From contig CM077162.1 in the NCBI GenBank assembly GCA_039583875.1, positions 65,593,259 through 65,657,258 of the forward strand: DNA of 64,000 nucleotides, in the 5' to 3' direction. How positions within the stretch are numbered: position 1 is the first letter of the stretch; each line of letters starts with the position of its first letter. Below the pieces are notes generated by a model. It was given only the letters and a program-made list of their open reading frames with translations, did not search any database and had not been told where the DNA came from. This document shows positions 46,152 through 58,131 of this stretch, one piece after another. The DNA comes from Platanthera guangdongensis (taxonomy: Eukaryota > Streptophyta > Magnoliopsida > Asparagales > Orchidaceae). Position numbers and translations under genes: made by a program.

Positions 46152-47228
46152 GTTCTATTTTTCATTTGCAACATCTCCTGCATAAATTTAACCGGCCATT
46201 CTGGATTACTCCGTAGATGATGTTGATATTTTTTTGCAAAAAAAAAATCAGAAGTACAATGTTTAATGCTTGGGGCGCTATAACATGAATGCTCTCCTTT
46301 GATGGTTTTAAATTGGAAAGTCTGATCTTTTTTTTTGAAATGAAAGAACATACATTACCCAACCACAATCACAAGTAACATGTACTTTGTCACGACAATT
46401 CTTCGTAAATTTTATCAGCTTTCCTTGAATGTTTGAGTAAGTTCTCACCACTTCTCTATAGTCATGAGCTGTATTGAAGCACATTCCAACTTGAAACTCA
46501 AAGTTAGAGTCATTTACATTGCCTTGAAAAATTTGGTAACTAGATGATTTTTCTACACGTGGATTAGATGTAGGAAGAATTTTCTTCTTTGAGTGCTCTA
46601 TAATCTTATTTGGTTCACGATTAAGCTTTTCCTTGGTCTCCATTGATCCAACCCATTCAATGGCTTCATCAACATGTTCATCATAATTCATATCATCAAT
46701 GTCAAAATCACCATCTTCAAAGTCATCGCTAAAAGTTGAGTCATTTGAATCTGTATCTTCTTCGTTGTTAATAGATTCACTGTCTTCCATAAGTTCAATT
46801 ATTGGCTCTCTCCCCTTGTGATCATCCTCGCTATTTCTTTCATGCATAACACAATCAAATTGAGCTTCAATAGTTTCAACATAGAGGTCCACTACTCTAT
46901 CAGCATTGATATATCTAATCAGACTTGTAACATCATCATCATTCACTATCAAAATCAGATTATTGTTGTCGACAAGTCCAGCACTATGGCAAAAAAATCT
47001 CACATACCCCATGTGACCAACTAGTTCAGTCATATCGTGCAAATCCCTCAACACTAAACAGTTGTAATCACAGAAATCAGAGAAACTAACTACATCAGGC
47101 CTATAAGACATCGATATGGTACCATTGAACATCCCTGAATGATGAAGTCTGATAGTAAACAAATGAGATTCAAATGACATATAACATGTGCCTGCTCTTG
47201 AATTATTCGCTCTCAACATCCAAACCAT
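46152..47228 (-). pseudogene. MULE transposase, N-terminal half
   Basis: ATG at 47228. Residues about 15-115 look like the PB1-like domain found at the start of plant MULE proteins (FTIRLHHSGMF, SDFCDYNCL, ELVGHMGYVRF). Then comes an Asp/Glu-rich stretch, then a MuDR DNA-binding-like region (FQVGMCFNTAHDYREVVRTY, IKFTKNCRDKVHVTCDCGWV). A nine-T run at 46328-46336 shifts the frame; the protein continues with FQFKTIKGEHSC and WPVKFMQEMLQMKN up to the C3 insertion. The catalytic half is at 7307-8254. A relic of an autonomous DNA transposon rather than a host gene. Confidence 0.87.
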
Positions 47229-47693
47229 TCTATATTATGTACAAAAAATGAATTTTTTTTCAATATCACAGATCAAACAAAAAGAAAAAATACGATCAAA
47301 GCAATAAAAATGCATAGATAGACCAAGCAATAAAAAGACAATCTGTAAAGAATTGTAAAGAACAGAAAATATAGTCAAGTAAACTATAGTTTGTTACTAT
47401 TGCAAAATATCTAGACCATGCTTGATCTGTAAACTAAAAATAACATGTGCTTGATCTGCAAAAAAATTATAGATCTGAAAAATTAAGCTTCACAAACCTA
47501 ACAACCTCATCAAGACCTATTCTAACTATTTAATTGATTTGATCAGCTAATTTGCTTAACAACATCTAAGAAAAATGAATCAATATAAGGAAAATTGCAA
47601 GTTTTATAAACTGCAAGTTGAAGTTTGCTAAACCTGCAAGCTACAGTTTAAAAAACAAATCTTTAACAAATAAAAACAATTCATTAACAAATC
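47229..47693 (-). other. MULE upstream DNA, possibly a 5' intron
   Basis: AT-rich, no ORF. On the minus strand ACATAATATAG lies immediately before AATGG with the start codon, resembling a splice acceptor, and T-rich tracts occur throughout. The sequence continues at 61593 beyond element G, where CTCGAAGATGGATTT precedes the break. AAATC at 47689-47693 is the left TSD of G. Confidence 0.5.
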
Positions 47694-48452
47694 TGAAAGA
47701 TAATAGTTGCCAACCTAAATCACCTAGAGGGGGGGGGGGTGGTGAAAAGGTGAGTTGTGCGTCTTTTTGCGGAATAAAAAAAATCTCAACCAAAGCACAG
47801 ATCTATCTACCAAACAAGCAAACACAGACGAGGCAATATTTATAGTGGTTCCCCAACCTTGGGTACATCCACTTTCCCCTCACCGATCTAGCAATACACC
47901 AGACTCGGCTACTCCACTATCTCGGATTGGAAATCAATCCTACCCTCGGAACAATGTTCCTACAAACTCGATCCACAAAACGGATCTACACTCAGAAGGC
48001 AAAACTTCATACAATCTCGGAGTTTAAAACTCCTACACTCGGAGAAAACTTCTCCTACAATAAAGAAATAAACTTGTAAAGAAATACAAACAGTAAATTC
48101 TCTTGTTCAGATCTGCAACAGTAAATCAGAAATTCCTTCTTCTAGGCGTACGACTTTATCAGAATATTGAAGAAGAATCTCAGCAATATCAGATCTGGAA
48201 CTTCTTGACTTTACACGATCGAATGAGAAGATGAAGCGCTGAGCATAGATCTCGATCTGTAGAGTCTTCTTAATCTGAATCCTTTGAAAAGAAGAAACCC
48301 TAGTTGGTCGGAAATCAGAGACAGCGACGACGATGGATTTCCGTTTCTTGGAGAGAGAGGAGACAAAAATCTTCTTAGAGTGTACGAATACAAAATCTCT
48401 TAGAATAATTTTCTTTGAAAACTTGGATTAGGGTTTGTCGGTTTGACAAGAC

Positions 48453-48460
48453 CTTTTATA
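48453..48460 (-). promoter_or_regulatory. TATA box, 3' LTR of G
   Basis: The minus strand reads TATAAAAG within CTCCTATAAAAGGTC, about 125 bp after the last array motif. The counterpart in the other LTR is at 60291-60298. Confidence 0.72.
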
Positions 48461-48584
48461 GGAGAGGAGAATATTAGACTTAAATTAGTCATTATGAGAG
48501 AGACACGTGGACCAATCACGTCAATGTTTAAGAATATGACCGTTAAGTCTGGACTTAAAGAATTTCTGAAAAGTCAAAGTAAAT

Positions 48585-49430
48585 TACTCGAGTCAAGCAG
48601 AACTACTCGAGTATATGCAACACTACTCGAGTAGGTAGAAGATGACTACACGAGTACATGAGAAAAATTACTCGGGAGAAAGAGAAATCATTACTCGAGT
48701 ACATGGAGTCAACTACTCAAGTAAATAAGAATGAGAAAGACACAGTTACTCGAGTAACAAAATGACTTACTCGAGTACTTAAGTACTTACACGAGAGGTG
48801 GAGTAAATTACTCGAGTACAAGAAATACTACTCGAGTATATAAGAATGAACTACTCGAGTATATAAGAGACTACTCGAGACAAACACTTATAAAATTTAT
48901 GTAACAGGAAAAACTGAACTACTCGAGTATGTAAGATAATCTACTCGAGACATGGGGAATTACTCGAGTATATAAGATGAATTACTCGAGACAATTAGAA
49001 CTACTCGAGTATATAACATGAACTACTCGAGTAAATCACTTAGAGAAATTTTCTGGAGGGGGAATCTGGATTACACGAGTAAAAGCATTTGACTACTCGA
49101 GTAGTAGATGAACTACTCGAGTATATAATTTAGACTACTTGAGTAAGTAGGAACTACACGAGAGTCAGAATACAATTAACTCGAGTCCGAAGATAGAACT
49201 ACTCGAGTACTCTATAGTACTACTCGAGTATATAACTTAGAAAAACTTTAGAAGAGAATTTTGTAAACTCGAGAGGTAAAAGGAAACTACTCGAGTAAAT
49301 AAGATGAACTACTCGAGAGCCATAATTGGACTACTCGAGTATATCTTAACACTCGAGTAAGTGAATTACTACTCGAGTATACACTCAGTAACTTACTCGA
49401 GTAAGTAAGGAACTACTCGAGTACTTTACT
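48585..49430 (-). promoter_or_regulatory. TACTCGAGTA palindrome array in U3 of G
   Basis: I count 29 exact CTCGAG copies in about 850 bp, most within ACTACTCGAGTA, plus variants such as ACACGAGT and ACTTGAGT. Irregular spacing. The second copy is at 60418-61262. Confidence 0.87.
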
Positions 49431-49674
49431 TAGGAAAAATTTTCTGACAGAATTTTTCTTCTTTTAAGGTGAGTCAACACTTTGGAACACACAATGAGGG
49501 ATTATATTGTATGGTCCTGTGTTTGGTGACCCATTGTAGACTGACATTGGTCTACACTTCCCATAAGAATCCTGCAAACACATAACTCAAACCAAGCATC
49601 AAATACAACTTAATTCATCTTAGTTCAAGGGTGACTTCATCAAATCTAGGTTAGTATGGATACAATACCCAACA

Positions 49675-49880
49675 ATCTCCCCCTATTTGTAGAAGTCAGA
49701 ACCCTTTACACTAAAGTGAATTATGGACATAAAAAGAATGCTAAGTAATCAAGCAGTGTAAGCAATCAAGGAACTATAAAAAAGATAATAAGATCAAAAA
49801 CTTTGAATTATATAAATATGATTATCCAAAAATAACATTAACAACAAAAATCCATTTCCACAACTCATGAGTCCTTTGGG
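49675..49880 (-). other. Polypurine tract and 3' non-coding stretch of G
   Basis: The minus strand reads CTACAAATAGGGGGAGAT directly before the LTR. No gene. Confidence 0.85.
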
Positions 49881-51150
49881 CTAGCTCTGATGATGTTGCT
49901 TGTTTTGTTTCTCTTCCTGTCTTCTTTGAGAGCTGTAAGGTTTAGGATAATACTTGGGGGGTCTGGGAGGAGCAGCTGGATTATTTCTTCCATATTCTCT
50001 GTCATATATCCTTATCTTGGTCATGAACTTCTCATACAACTCCCATTAATGGGTACTGTAGTGAATGGTTCTGTTTTCATGGAAATCCAAAACTAATTTG
50101 AGAGTTTTCAGGATGAGGGACTTTGAAGTGGGAGACCAAACCTCAGTATGTTCAGGAGCTTTAGCAGGGATAGACTTACTGGCAGAAGGGCCTTCATCAT
50201 ATTTTCTTTTCTTCTTATAAGTCAGTATCTCAGGAGGGGCTTTGAGAAAGATATCTGCAGGATCATCTTCCCAATCCTGAGCATATGACTCTGGAGGAGC
50301 AACTGAGTCTCCAGGCCTTGGAGAAAAGGTCATATGTGTGGAATTTTACACTCTGTATCTGAGCTAGTACATCATCATGGATCTCTTTAACTTTGGCTTC
50401 CCATAGTTCTTTCTTGAGGGCATCCGATTTTTCTAAATATTCTTTTACCAACTTCTCCCCCTTTCTGAATTCAACAGATAGCTGGGAGATGGCATCATCT
50501 TTGAAAGTGCCAACTTCTTCACATATTTTCATCTTAGTGGTCTCAGCTCTTTTGTCCAGTTCCATTTGATTATTGGCAAGAGTCAGACCTTGCTCCATAA
50601 CCTGTCCAACACTGGTGATGGTGTGGTCTAAGGATTTTCCACCCATTTGGAACAGATGTCTGAGCTGATCAGTATTATGTTGTATTTCAGCAAATCCTCT
50701 GCTCATCTCATGTTATAGAGCAGTTACCTTACCAGTTACAGTTTTGATACAAGTATCAAAGTATGATCTCTGGTCTTGAAGAAGAAGTACAATCTGAGAC
50801 ATCAAGTCTGAGGAGGCAGGAGGTGTAGCAGCAGGAGGAGCAGAAGTTGATGAAGCAGAAGGAATAGGAGGAGCCACCCATGGAGCTATTTCAGAGAGGA
50901 TGACTGAGATCTGAGCTCTTGTAGTGGGTAACATGGCATCCTCTTCATCCATTATCTGAGGGATAGTGAAATCCAAATTCCTGAGAGGAGCTTCAGCTGG
51001 CTCAGGTGAGAACTCATCAGAAATGAGAATTGGTTTTGCTGTTCTGTGGGGGTATCAGGAGATTTTGCTGGAGTTCTTGCTGGAGAAGTGTCTGGAGACC
51101 TTGCTGGAGACTGCACTGGATATTTTGCTGGAGAATGTAGAGGAGTGGTG
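49881..51150 (-). pseudogene. Element G accessory ORF (aORF), C-terminal part
   Basis: Minus-strand pieces in order: Ser/Pro-rich repeats of the type SPARSPD (51150-51000), helical Gln/Leu-rich parts (50976-50263) consistent with the coiled-coil region of A, then SPTSKSLILKTLKL (matches SPTSRNIILTAWKA of A and 1) ending at a stop at 50046. Beyond it, a PPKYYPKPYSSQRRQEE block (matches KYFPKPYHYFERQK) precedes the final TAG at 49881-49883. Several frame breaks. The N-terminal half was lost where F inserted and the later deletion occurred. No membrane helix is visible. Confidence 0.72.
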
Positions 51151-53229
51151 TGTAACGCCCCGAAACTCAAAAGAGCGACGAGAGGCGTTTTGTACCAAAT
51201 TTGGTTTTTGGTAGGGGGTACACGACCTGGGACACGGGCGTGTCCCAGGGCGTGTCGTGTTCGTTTCGACGATCTGGACAGCGATCGACGATCTGGCCAG
51301 CGTTCGACGATCTTGGGTCGATGATCGTCGAACATCGAACACAGCTGGTTGTCACGGGCGTGTCATGCCCGTTCCACGAATAGGCCAGCGATCAGCGATC
51401 GACGATCTGGCGACATTTGACGAACAGGACAACGATCAGCGATCGACGATCTGGTGATGTTCGATGATCAGGACAGTGATCAGCGATCGATGATTTGGCG
51501 GCATTCGACGATCTTGGATCGACGATCGTCGAGCGTGGGGCGGATTGTGGCGTGTTTGACTCAGTCGACACGGAGTGTCGACACAGAGGTTTTTGTTGGG
51601 ATCTTGACTGAATGTACATACACAATTTGATTGGTCGCGGACGTATCCTGCTCCGGTTGGTGAACCGTGCGGTGTTTAGCCCCATTTGTCCAGGCCATAC
51701 CTGGATCAAAGCCGTGCTTTTCCCTTTTGTGGGATCCGACGGCTGGTGGTTAATCTGAGTGGGTTATAACCGAGTATAGGGTTTCAAAACCCTTATCTTC
51801 TGGCGCTGGTTCTCTGTCTAAGTTCTAGAGAGAAGGGAGAGTAAAGGAGGAAGAAGAAATCTAGATCCGGTCCTTGGAGGGGACTTCAGGACTCCAAATC
51901 GTGAGCCGACTTCGAATCTACGAAGGCAAGGAGATTGCGGTGCTTTTCATCCGCGTAGATTTCCATGGCGCCAAGGAAGAATGCTAGGGTAACGATTCTC
52001 TACTTGAGCATGTTAAGCTCTCCTTCTTTTGCATAGGAAGCCCGCTCCTGCGAGTTTGCGGTGAGTTGGAGGCGTTCCTTCGGGTAGATATGTAAAGTCC
52101 CCGTTGTATAGAGTCTGTAATAGAGAACGAACATGACATGGTGTGTGAAGCCTATCCGGACATGTTGGTCTGGATCGGTGATGTTGTATTGCATAAATGT
52201 CGGAGAAGACTCCGTGCGAATGTTTGTTTTTCGGGTTTTTCTACGAGGTAGATTGAAACAAGTAGCCTTGGGGATTAACTCCAAGGTGCACCTAGAAAAC
52301 TGGGCAGACGCGTGGTTCTGCCAACATGATGGCCGGGGATCCAACTTGAACATAACTGGGTTATGTGATGTGTAAACGGATTGGGACTAGGGTAAGTTTG
52401 ACCCGCACCTATGTTCTTAAGTTGATAGGGCGGTGTGAGGTACGGGTTAGGCGGAACCGTACCCGCTCTATGTCGTTCGGTAAAGAGACCTAACAGTACG
52501 TGGCACTTGCCGTTAGCATAGATAGAGGGTCTTAGGCATTGGCCAGAAATACCAAATGCTCACGAGTTATGGCCGTCCAAAGGGACGGTGGTGAGTCGGC
52601 ATACTTTGATCGTGATCACCAAGAATGTGCCCTGAGTGCATGGGGTGTGTGGTCGTGTGAGCCTACACCTGTGATGTAGTGACATTACTATACTTCTTGG
52701 TTATACTAATAAAGTGCAGGGAAGGAGCATTGCCGCCCCGAATTTGGGGGCGGGATCGTTATAATTTGGTCAGCATTGCTGACCGTTGCTTTTGTTTGCC
52801 ACCGTGCGGTGGATTGTGCTTGCAGGTGCTGCTGGACCGAGCGGTCAATAGCGGGCTAAAGCCCAAGTTGCTGTGCCGGCCCTCGAAGGCCTAATTTTTG
52901 GATGTTTTCTTTTATTCATGTATGACCGACCTGCATGCCGAAGTTTGGAAAACATTTAAATTGAGCAAACTGTTGTAAGGCCTTAAGGCCAGAACTTGTG
53001 TATTTGTACTTCATTCCTTTGGGATTGTTTAGTGGACTTTCATGCTATTTTTGCTGGGTTCTTTTTATTGCAACTAATAAAACTGCTTCCGCTAGAATGA
53101 CTCTGTGTAGGACGTTGGAATGGTTGGATGGTTTCCATTGAGTAACCTTCCGGTCTGTCTGTGGTATATGGCGTCGGGCCCCGGCTGGACCTACTGCTAT
53201 ATACTATACAACAGATATGGGGTGTTATA
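51151..53229 (+). repeat. Left LTR of element F (2079 bp)
   Basis: Starts TGTAACGCCCCGAAACTC and ends GGGTGTTATA, where the final CA appears mutated. At 51265-51545 U3 holds a cluster of CGATCGACGATCTGG / TTCGACGATC words and one GTGTCGACAC. The segment 52805-52895 (GTGCCGGCCCTCGAAGGCC) is shared with the minus strand of D LTRs. Confidence 0.9.
51265..51545 (+). promoter_or_regulatory. GATCGACGATC motif cluster in U3 of F
   Basis: More than ten CGACGATC or CGATCGACGATCTGG words in 280 bp, with GGCCAGCGATCAGCG between them. The second copy is at 58230-58520 in the right LTR. Confidence 0.75.
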
Positions 53230-53454
53230 ATTTGGTATCAGACTACTGGTTTCGGTCAGGCTTAAATGAATTCGTGGGTGAATTCGTTTTAAGGGGTGGT
53301 GAGCACATGTGTGTGCGTCATCGTTATAACAACATAAGAACCCATAAATGTCCACTTAGGAATGAAAATACACATGTTTGGGGAACCTGTGTGTTCCTAT
53401 AATTGCTGTTTGTAATTTTGTTTGGTCACTTAACGGTGTTTTGTACCACTATAG
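53230..53454 (+). other. Leader of F with primer-binding site
   Basis: TGGTATCAGA at 53233-53242, three bases after the LTR, matches the iMet tRNA site used by many plant Gypsy elements. No gene. Confidence 0.88.
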
Positions 53455-54601
53455 GTGACTAGAAGCGGTGCGGGGCCGTCGGAAAGTCGAGTTTCTGAGG
53501 CTAGCAGTGCACCAAATAATGCTCCTGCAACACCTCCATCGGTTGAGACCATACGATTGGTGGTCGAAGCAGTGTTTTCCATGATCAATGCGTAGCCTGC
53601 AAGGCAGATGCAGCAGCCCGCTCCTGCGATGGAGCAGGTACCACTGCAAGCGGCTGAGCAGAGAAGGGTGGAGCAGGTTGTGGAGGAACCGTTGGTGCCG
53701 AGGAGGGCAACCGAGAGACAGCTCAAAGATGTTATTAGCTTCAATCCTCATGTATTCTCGGGGTTGGCAACCCCATCTCAAGCTGAATACTGGCTCTCCA
53801 GGGTGAAGAGAGTCCTGACAGCGACAGAGACGGAAGAATGGAAAATGACCATTATTGCTACGTTCCTTCTGGACGGTGAAGCAAGATTGTGGTGGGAAGT
53901 CTTAGAGCTTCATCACTTGAGGGGTAGCCAACTTACAGACGTCTCGATAGAAGAGTTCTCGAGACTGTTCTTGGCTAGGTACCTCCCTTCGGCACAGAGG
54001 ATAGCGTTGGAGAACGAGTTCCTGAAGTTGGTTCATGGATACAGTAGCGTGGATGAATATCTCCACGAGTTTGCTCGATTGAGTCGGTATGTAAGCTCCA
54101 CCATCGCGGATGAGTAGCGCAAGACGAATCGATTCTACAAAGGGTTGAGAGATGAATTGAGGCTACTACTGTCGGGGCCTATGACGCAGGGATTCTTGAC
54201 CCTGGTCAACACGGCCTGGTACTTGGAGAAGGACATGAAGAATGTACAAGCAAAGAAAAGCCTTGGAGATAAGAAGTCTAAGTTCAAGGTGCCGGCTAAC
54301 TCAAAGCCTGCGTACCGAAGGTGGGCTAAGAAGGCTAGGACTTCGGGTCCAGCTCCTTCTTCTGGTGCTTCTGGGGCGAATACGGGTCGTACCCCGGGTG
54401 CATTCTTTACTTGTGGAAAGCCGGGGAACTTTGCCCGTGATTGCTGGAGCGGACGTCCCAAGTCTGAGAGGAAGCCGAGAGCCACTTACGAAGAGAAGGG
54501 CAAGGCGGTGGAGTCGACCGCATCCCATTATGCTCCGGCCCAACCGAGGGTTTACAATCTTGGCCAACAGGAGGCTATCAAATAGGCGGATGTGGTGACA
54601 G
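53455..54601 (+). pseudogene. Element F gag
   Basis: The reading frame begins about 53455 with GTGACTAGAAGC, where related elements have ATG, so the start codon appears lost. It contains the retrotransposon gag domain (FNPHVFSGLATPSQAEYWL, WKMTIIATFLLDGEARLWWE) and a defective zinc knuckle TCGKPGNFARDC near 54410-54444: the first Cys is Phe and the His is Asn, so two of four zinc ligands are missing. In-frame TAG at 53593, 54115 and 54583, the last two typical of CAG changed to TAG. It ends at the intron-like gap starting 54602. Confidence 0.87.
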
Positions 54602-54677
54602 GTAAAATTTAAATTTATAGCAAGTTAATATTTTAAATACTTGTTATGCACATGTTATCTTATCACTGCTTGTTTAG
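54602..54677 (+). other. Candidate 76-bp intron between gag and protease of F
   Basis: AT-rich 76-bp stretch with GTAAAATTT at its start and TGCTTGTTTAG at its end. It lies inside a codon between VVT and FILIYENPARALFDTGASHS. Removing it brings the gag frame (codon phase 1) exactly into the protease frame (phase 2). Without removal, translation stops at a TAA within 12 bases. Splicing is inferred from sequence only. Confidence 0.65.
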
Positions 54678-57600
54678 GATTTATTTTGATTTATGAAAAT
54701 CCGGCAAGAGCACTCTTCGATACGGGAGCTTCACACTCCTTTTTGTCCGAAGAATTCATATCGCGCATCGGAGTACCTTCTTCGTTGGTGAAGGACAAGT
54801 TGGATGTGTTATTGCCCAATGGGTGTTCGATGCGCGCGGATAGAATCTGTGGCGTGAAGATTCGTATTGGGAGTCAGGAGTTCCATTTGCAAGCGTCGTT
54901 ATTGCCGCTAGTAGAATTCGACGTTATATTTGGCATGGACTGGCTCTCAGAGCAGCGAGCCTATATTGATTGCGGTAGCAAGGAAGTCAAGCTGGGAGCA
55001 GGTCGTGAGATGACTTTCACGGGCTTGAAGGGGTCGAGCAAGACGTTGATATCTGCTCTTCAGATGGTGAAGGCGGTTCGTGCCGGTGCAGAACTATTCT
55101 TTACACTAGTGGAGGTTGCAAAGCCTAAGCCCACGTTGGATAGTATTTCAGTGGTATCGGAGTACCCTGATGTGTTCCTTAGCAATATTCTTGGAGCCCT
55201 GCCGCAGCGAGAGATAGATTTCACGATAGAGCTCGTACCAGGTGCAAAGTCTGTGTCACACTCTCCGTATCGGCTAGCGCCTAAGGAAATGACGGAGCTG
55301 AAGGTTCAACTACAAGAGTTGTTGGAGCAAGGGTATGTGCACGTCCAAGTTCTTTGCCTTGGAGCGCACCGGTCCTCTTTGTTAAAAAGAAGGACAAAAG
55401 CTTAAGGCTTTGTATTGATTACCGAGAACTGAACAAGTTGACGGAAAAGAACAAGTACCCGATCCCCCGGATTGACAATCTATTCGATCAGTTAGTCGGG
55501 TCGACGGTGTACTCAAAGTTGGACCTCAAGTCCGGGTACTATTAGCTGCGAATAAGGGAGAGTGATATCCCAAAGATAGCATTCAGTACGAGATACGAGC
55601 ATTACTAGTTTACGGTCATGCCATTTGGGCTGACTAATGCGCCATCAGTGTTCATGGATTTGATGAACAAGACCTTCAGAGAGTACTTGGACCATTTTGT
55701 GATCGTCTTCATTGACAACATTTTGGTGTACTCGCAGAGTGAGGAAGATCACTTCAAGTATCTTCATTTGGTGTTGGAGACGCTGAGGAGGAATCAACTA
55801 TATGCCAAGTTCTCCAAATGCGAGTTTTGTTTGTCCTCAGTGGCGTTCCTCGGCCATATAGTGAGTGAGGAAGGTATTGCAGTGGATCCAGCGAAGATTG
55901 TTGCGATACGAGAGTGGCCTGAGCTTTCTACGGTAGCGGAAGTCTGGAGCTTTCTGGGGCTTGCCGGCTATTATAAGCGCTTCGTGGAGAACTTCTCGCG
56001 GATAGCGTTACCTCTCACTACTTTGACGAGGAAGGAGCAAAAGTTCGTTTGGACGCCGGAGTGCGCATGAGCTTTTGAGGAGTTGAAATGTCGGTTGACC
56101 ACGGCACCGGTTCTTAGTTTGCCGAGTGGGACCGAAGGCTTTGAGATATACAGTGATGCTTCGGGCAACGATTAGGGTTGCGTACTATTGCAACACGAAA
56201 GTGTGATAGCTTATGGTTTGAGACAGCTGAAAGTGCATGAGAGGAATTATCCGGTCCATGACTTGGAGTTAGCGGCCGTGATTTTTTCCTTGAAGCTGTG
56301 GAGGCACTACTTGTATGGAGTAAAGGTCGATATTTATACCGACCATAAAAGCATGAAATATTTGCTAGATCAGAAAGATCTTAACATGCGGCAGCGTAGA
56401 TGGATGAAGTTCCATGGGGACTATACGTTCAAGATCCACTACGTGCCTGGTAAGGGCAATGCGGTTGCGGACGCGTTGAGTCGCCGGGCCCCAGCTCAAG
56501 CCAATTGGCTGTCGATCCATGACGAGCGGTTAGTTTGGGAGTTGGAGGAGATGGAGATCGTTTGTGTAGACAAGCAGTCAAGTGCTGAAGCATTATTGAA
56601 TTGGACTGAAGTCCAATATGACCTGGCTGATCGGATTCGGCAGGCTTTGGATATGGATGTCCACATGAAGCAACTCATGATAGAGGCTCTGGATGGGTCA
56701 AATCACTAATTCGTTGTGGAGTACGGATTACTTTGGAAGGATAGTCATCATTTGTGCATCCCCAAAGTGGGCAATTTACGGGTGGAATTGTTGTACGAGA
56801 CGCATCATAACAAGTACTCGATTCACCCAGGGAGCACAAAGATGTACCGCGATGTTAAGAAATTATTCTGGTGGCCAGGACTGAAGAAGGATGTGGCGCT
56901 GTACGTGGCGAAGTGCCAAACTTGCACCTTGGTGAAGGCGGAGTGCCAAAAACTGGGAGGATTCTTGAAGTCCTTGCCTATTCCGGAGTGGAAGTTTGAT
57001 GACATCACTATAGACTTTGTGCACGGGTTGCCAAGGTCACAAAAGGGTAACAACGCCATTTGGGTGGTCATAGATCGTCTAATGAAGGTGTCGCATTTCA
57101 TTCCGCATAGGAAGGATGATCGGGTTGAGAAATTGGCAAAGTTGTATGTAGACAATATTGTGCGGCTTCATGGTGTGCCCCGCAGCATCGTGAGTGACCG
57201 AGATGGGCAGTTCACGTCCAATGATTGGAGGCTGGTGTAGCAAATGTTGGGAACAAAGCTGAGTTTTAGCATAGCCTTCCATCCACAAACGGATGGGCAG
57301 ACCGAGAGGGTCAAAAGGACAATGGAAGACATGCTCCGCATGTGTGTCATGGACTTTGGAAAGCAATGAGAAGATCACCTATACTTGGTGGAGTTTGCGT
57401 ACAACAATAGCTACCAGGCGAGTATTCAAATGGCTCCCTTTGAGGCCCTAAATGGTAGAAGATGTCGCACGCCGTTGTCCTGGTTGGAAACGGATGAGTC
57501 AAAGTTGTACAAGCGTCAAGAGGTGGATGATACTACTTCATTGGTGCGAACCATTCGGGAGAGGTTGCTAATCGCTCAGGACCGTCAGACGAAGTACTAT

Positions 57601-58131
57601 AATGCCACGCACAGGAACGTGGAGTTCGCTGTGGGCGACTGGGTGTACTTGAAGATCAAGCCATTCAAGGGTGTCTCGCGGGTACGGCGATTGAAAAAGC
57701 TAAGCCCGAGGTACCTTGGGCCGTTTGAGGTTCTGGAGTGGGTTGGCGAAACAACCTATCGTTTGAAGCTATCAGTGGAGCTTAGTCGTCTATATGATGT
57801 ATTTCATATATCGGTGCTGCGGAAGGCGGTGCAAGAGCCTACGCAAGTGATCGCGGTTGATCAAGTGCCGATTGATAGTGGGTTGACGACAAAGGTCAAG
57901 CCTGTACGAATTGAGGATTCAGAATTCAAGCGGCTACGCAATAAAGAGATCAGGATGGTCAAAGTCTGTTGGGACAATTGCGGTCGAGAAGAGCTCTCTT
58001 GGGAGCGAGAGCAGACTATGCTTGACGAGTACCCGGAGTTGTTCCGCTCAGGTACAAATTTTAGTTTTGTACTTATGTTTCCTTTATGTAATTTCGTGGA
58101 CGAAATTCTTTTAAGAGGGGGAGAGCTTTAA
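54678..58131 (+). pseudogene. Element F pol: protease, reverse transcriptase, RNase H, integrase, chromodomain
   Basis: Protease with LFDTGASHSFLS (54710 on). Reverse transcriptase follows a frameshift near 55340: [33 protein letters not shown]. The YIDD-type active site reads FIDN here, so a catalytic Asp is Asn. RNase H with [22 protein letters not shown]. Integrase zinc finger with KYSIHPGSTKMY and CQTC, then ITIDF, VSDRDGQF, DGQTERV. Chromodomain VKPVRIEDSEFKRLRNK with WEREQTMLDEYPELF at the end. After 55354 one frame is kept to 58131 but has in-frame stops at 55543, 55606, 56068, 56173, 56707, 57238 and 57367. The final TAA lies five bases inside the right LTR. Confidence 0.92.

Larger units (their letters stand above)
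47694..49674 (-). repeat. 3' LTR of element G (1981 bp)
   Basis: The plus strand runs from TGAAAGATAATAG to ATACCCAACA. CACCTAGAGGGGGGG near 47721 mirrors the LTR ends of elements 1 and A. It has a CTCGAG array and a TATA box on the minus strand. About 75 bp present in the other LTR near 61300-61390 are missing here. Confidence 0.9.

Noticed and set aside
46152..47228. Cellular regulatory gene with a PB1-like domain
   Set aside because: Order and motifs match the N-terminus of MULE transposases, and the catalytic half is found in frame beyond the C3 insertion.
47711..47721. AAATC at 47717-47721 as the TSD of G, with the LTR beginning at CACCTAGAGG
   Set aside because: The LTR start TGAAAGATAATAG lies further left at 47694 and matches the LTR ends of relatives; the TSD is AAATC at 47689-47693.
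48585..49430. CRISPR-like array of short repeats
   Set aside because: Spacing is irregular, repeats are 6-12 bp palindromes, and the context is a plant LTR promoter.
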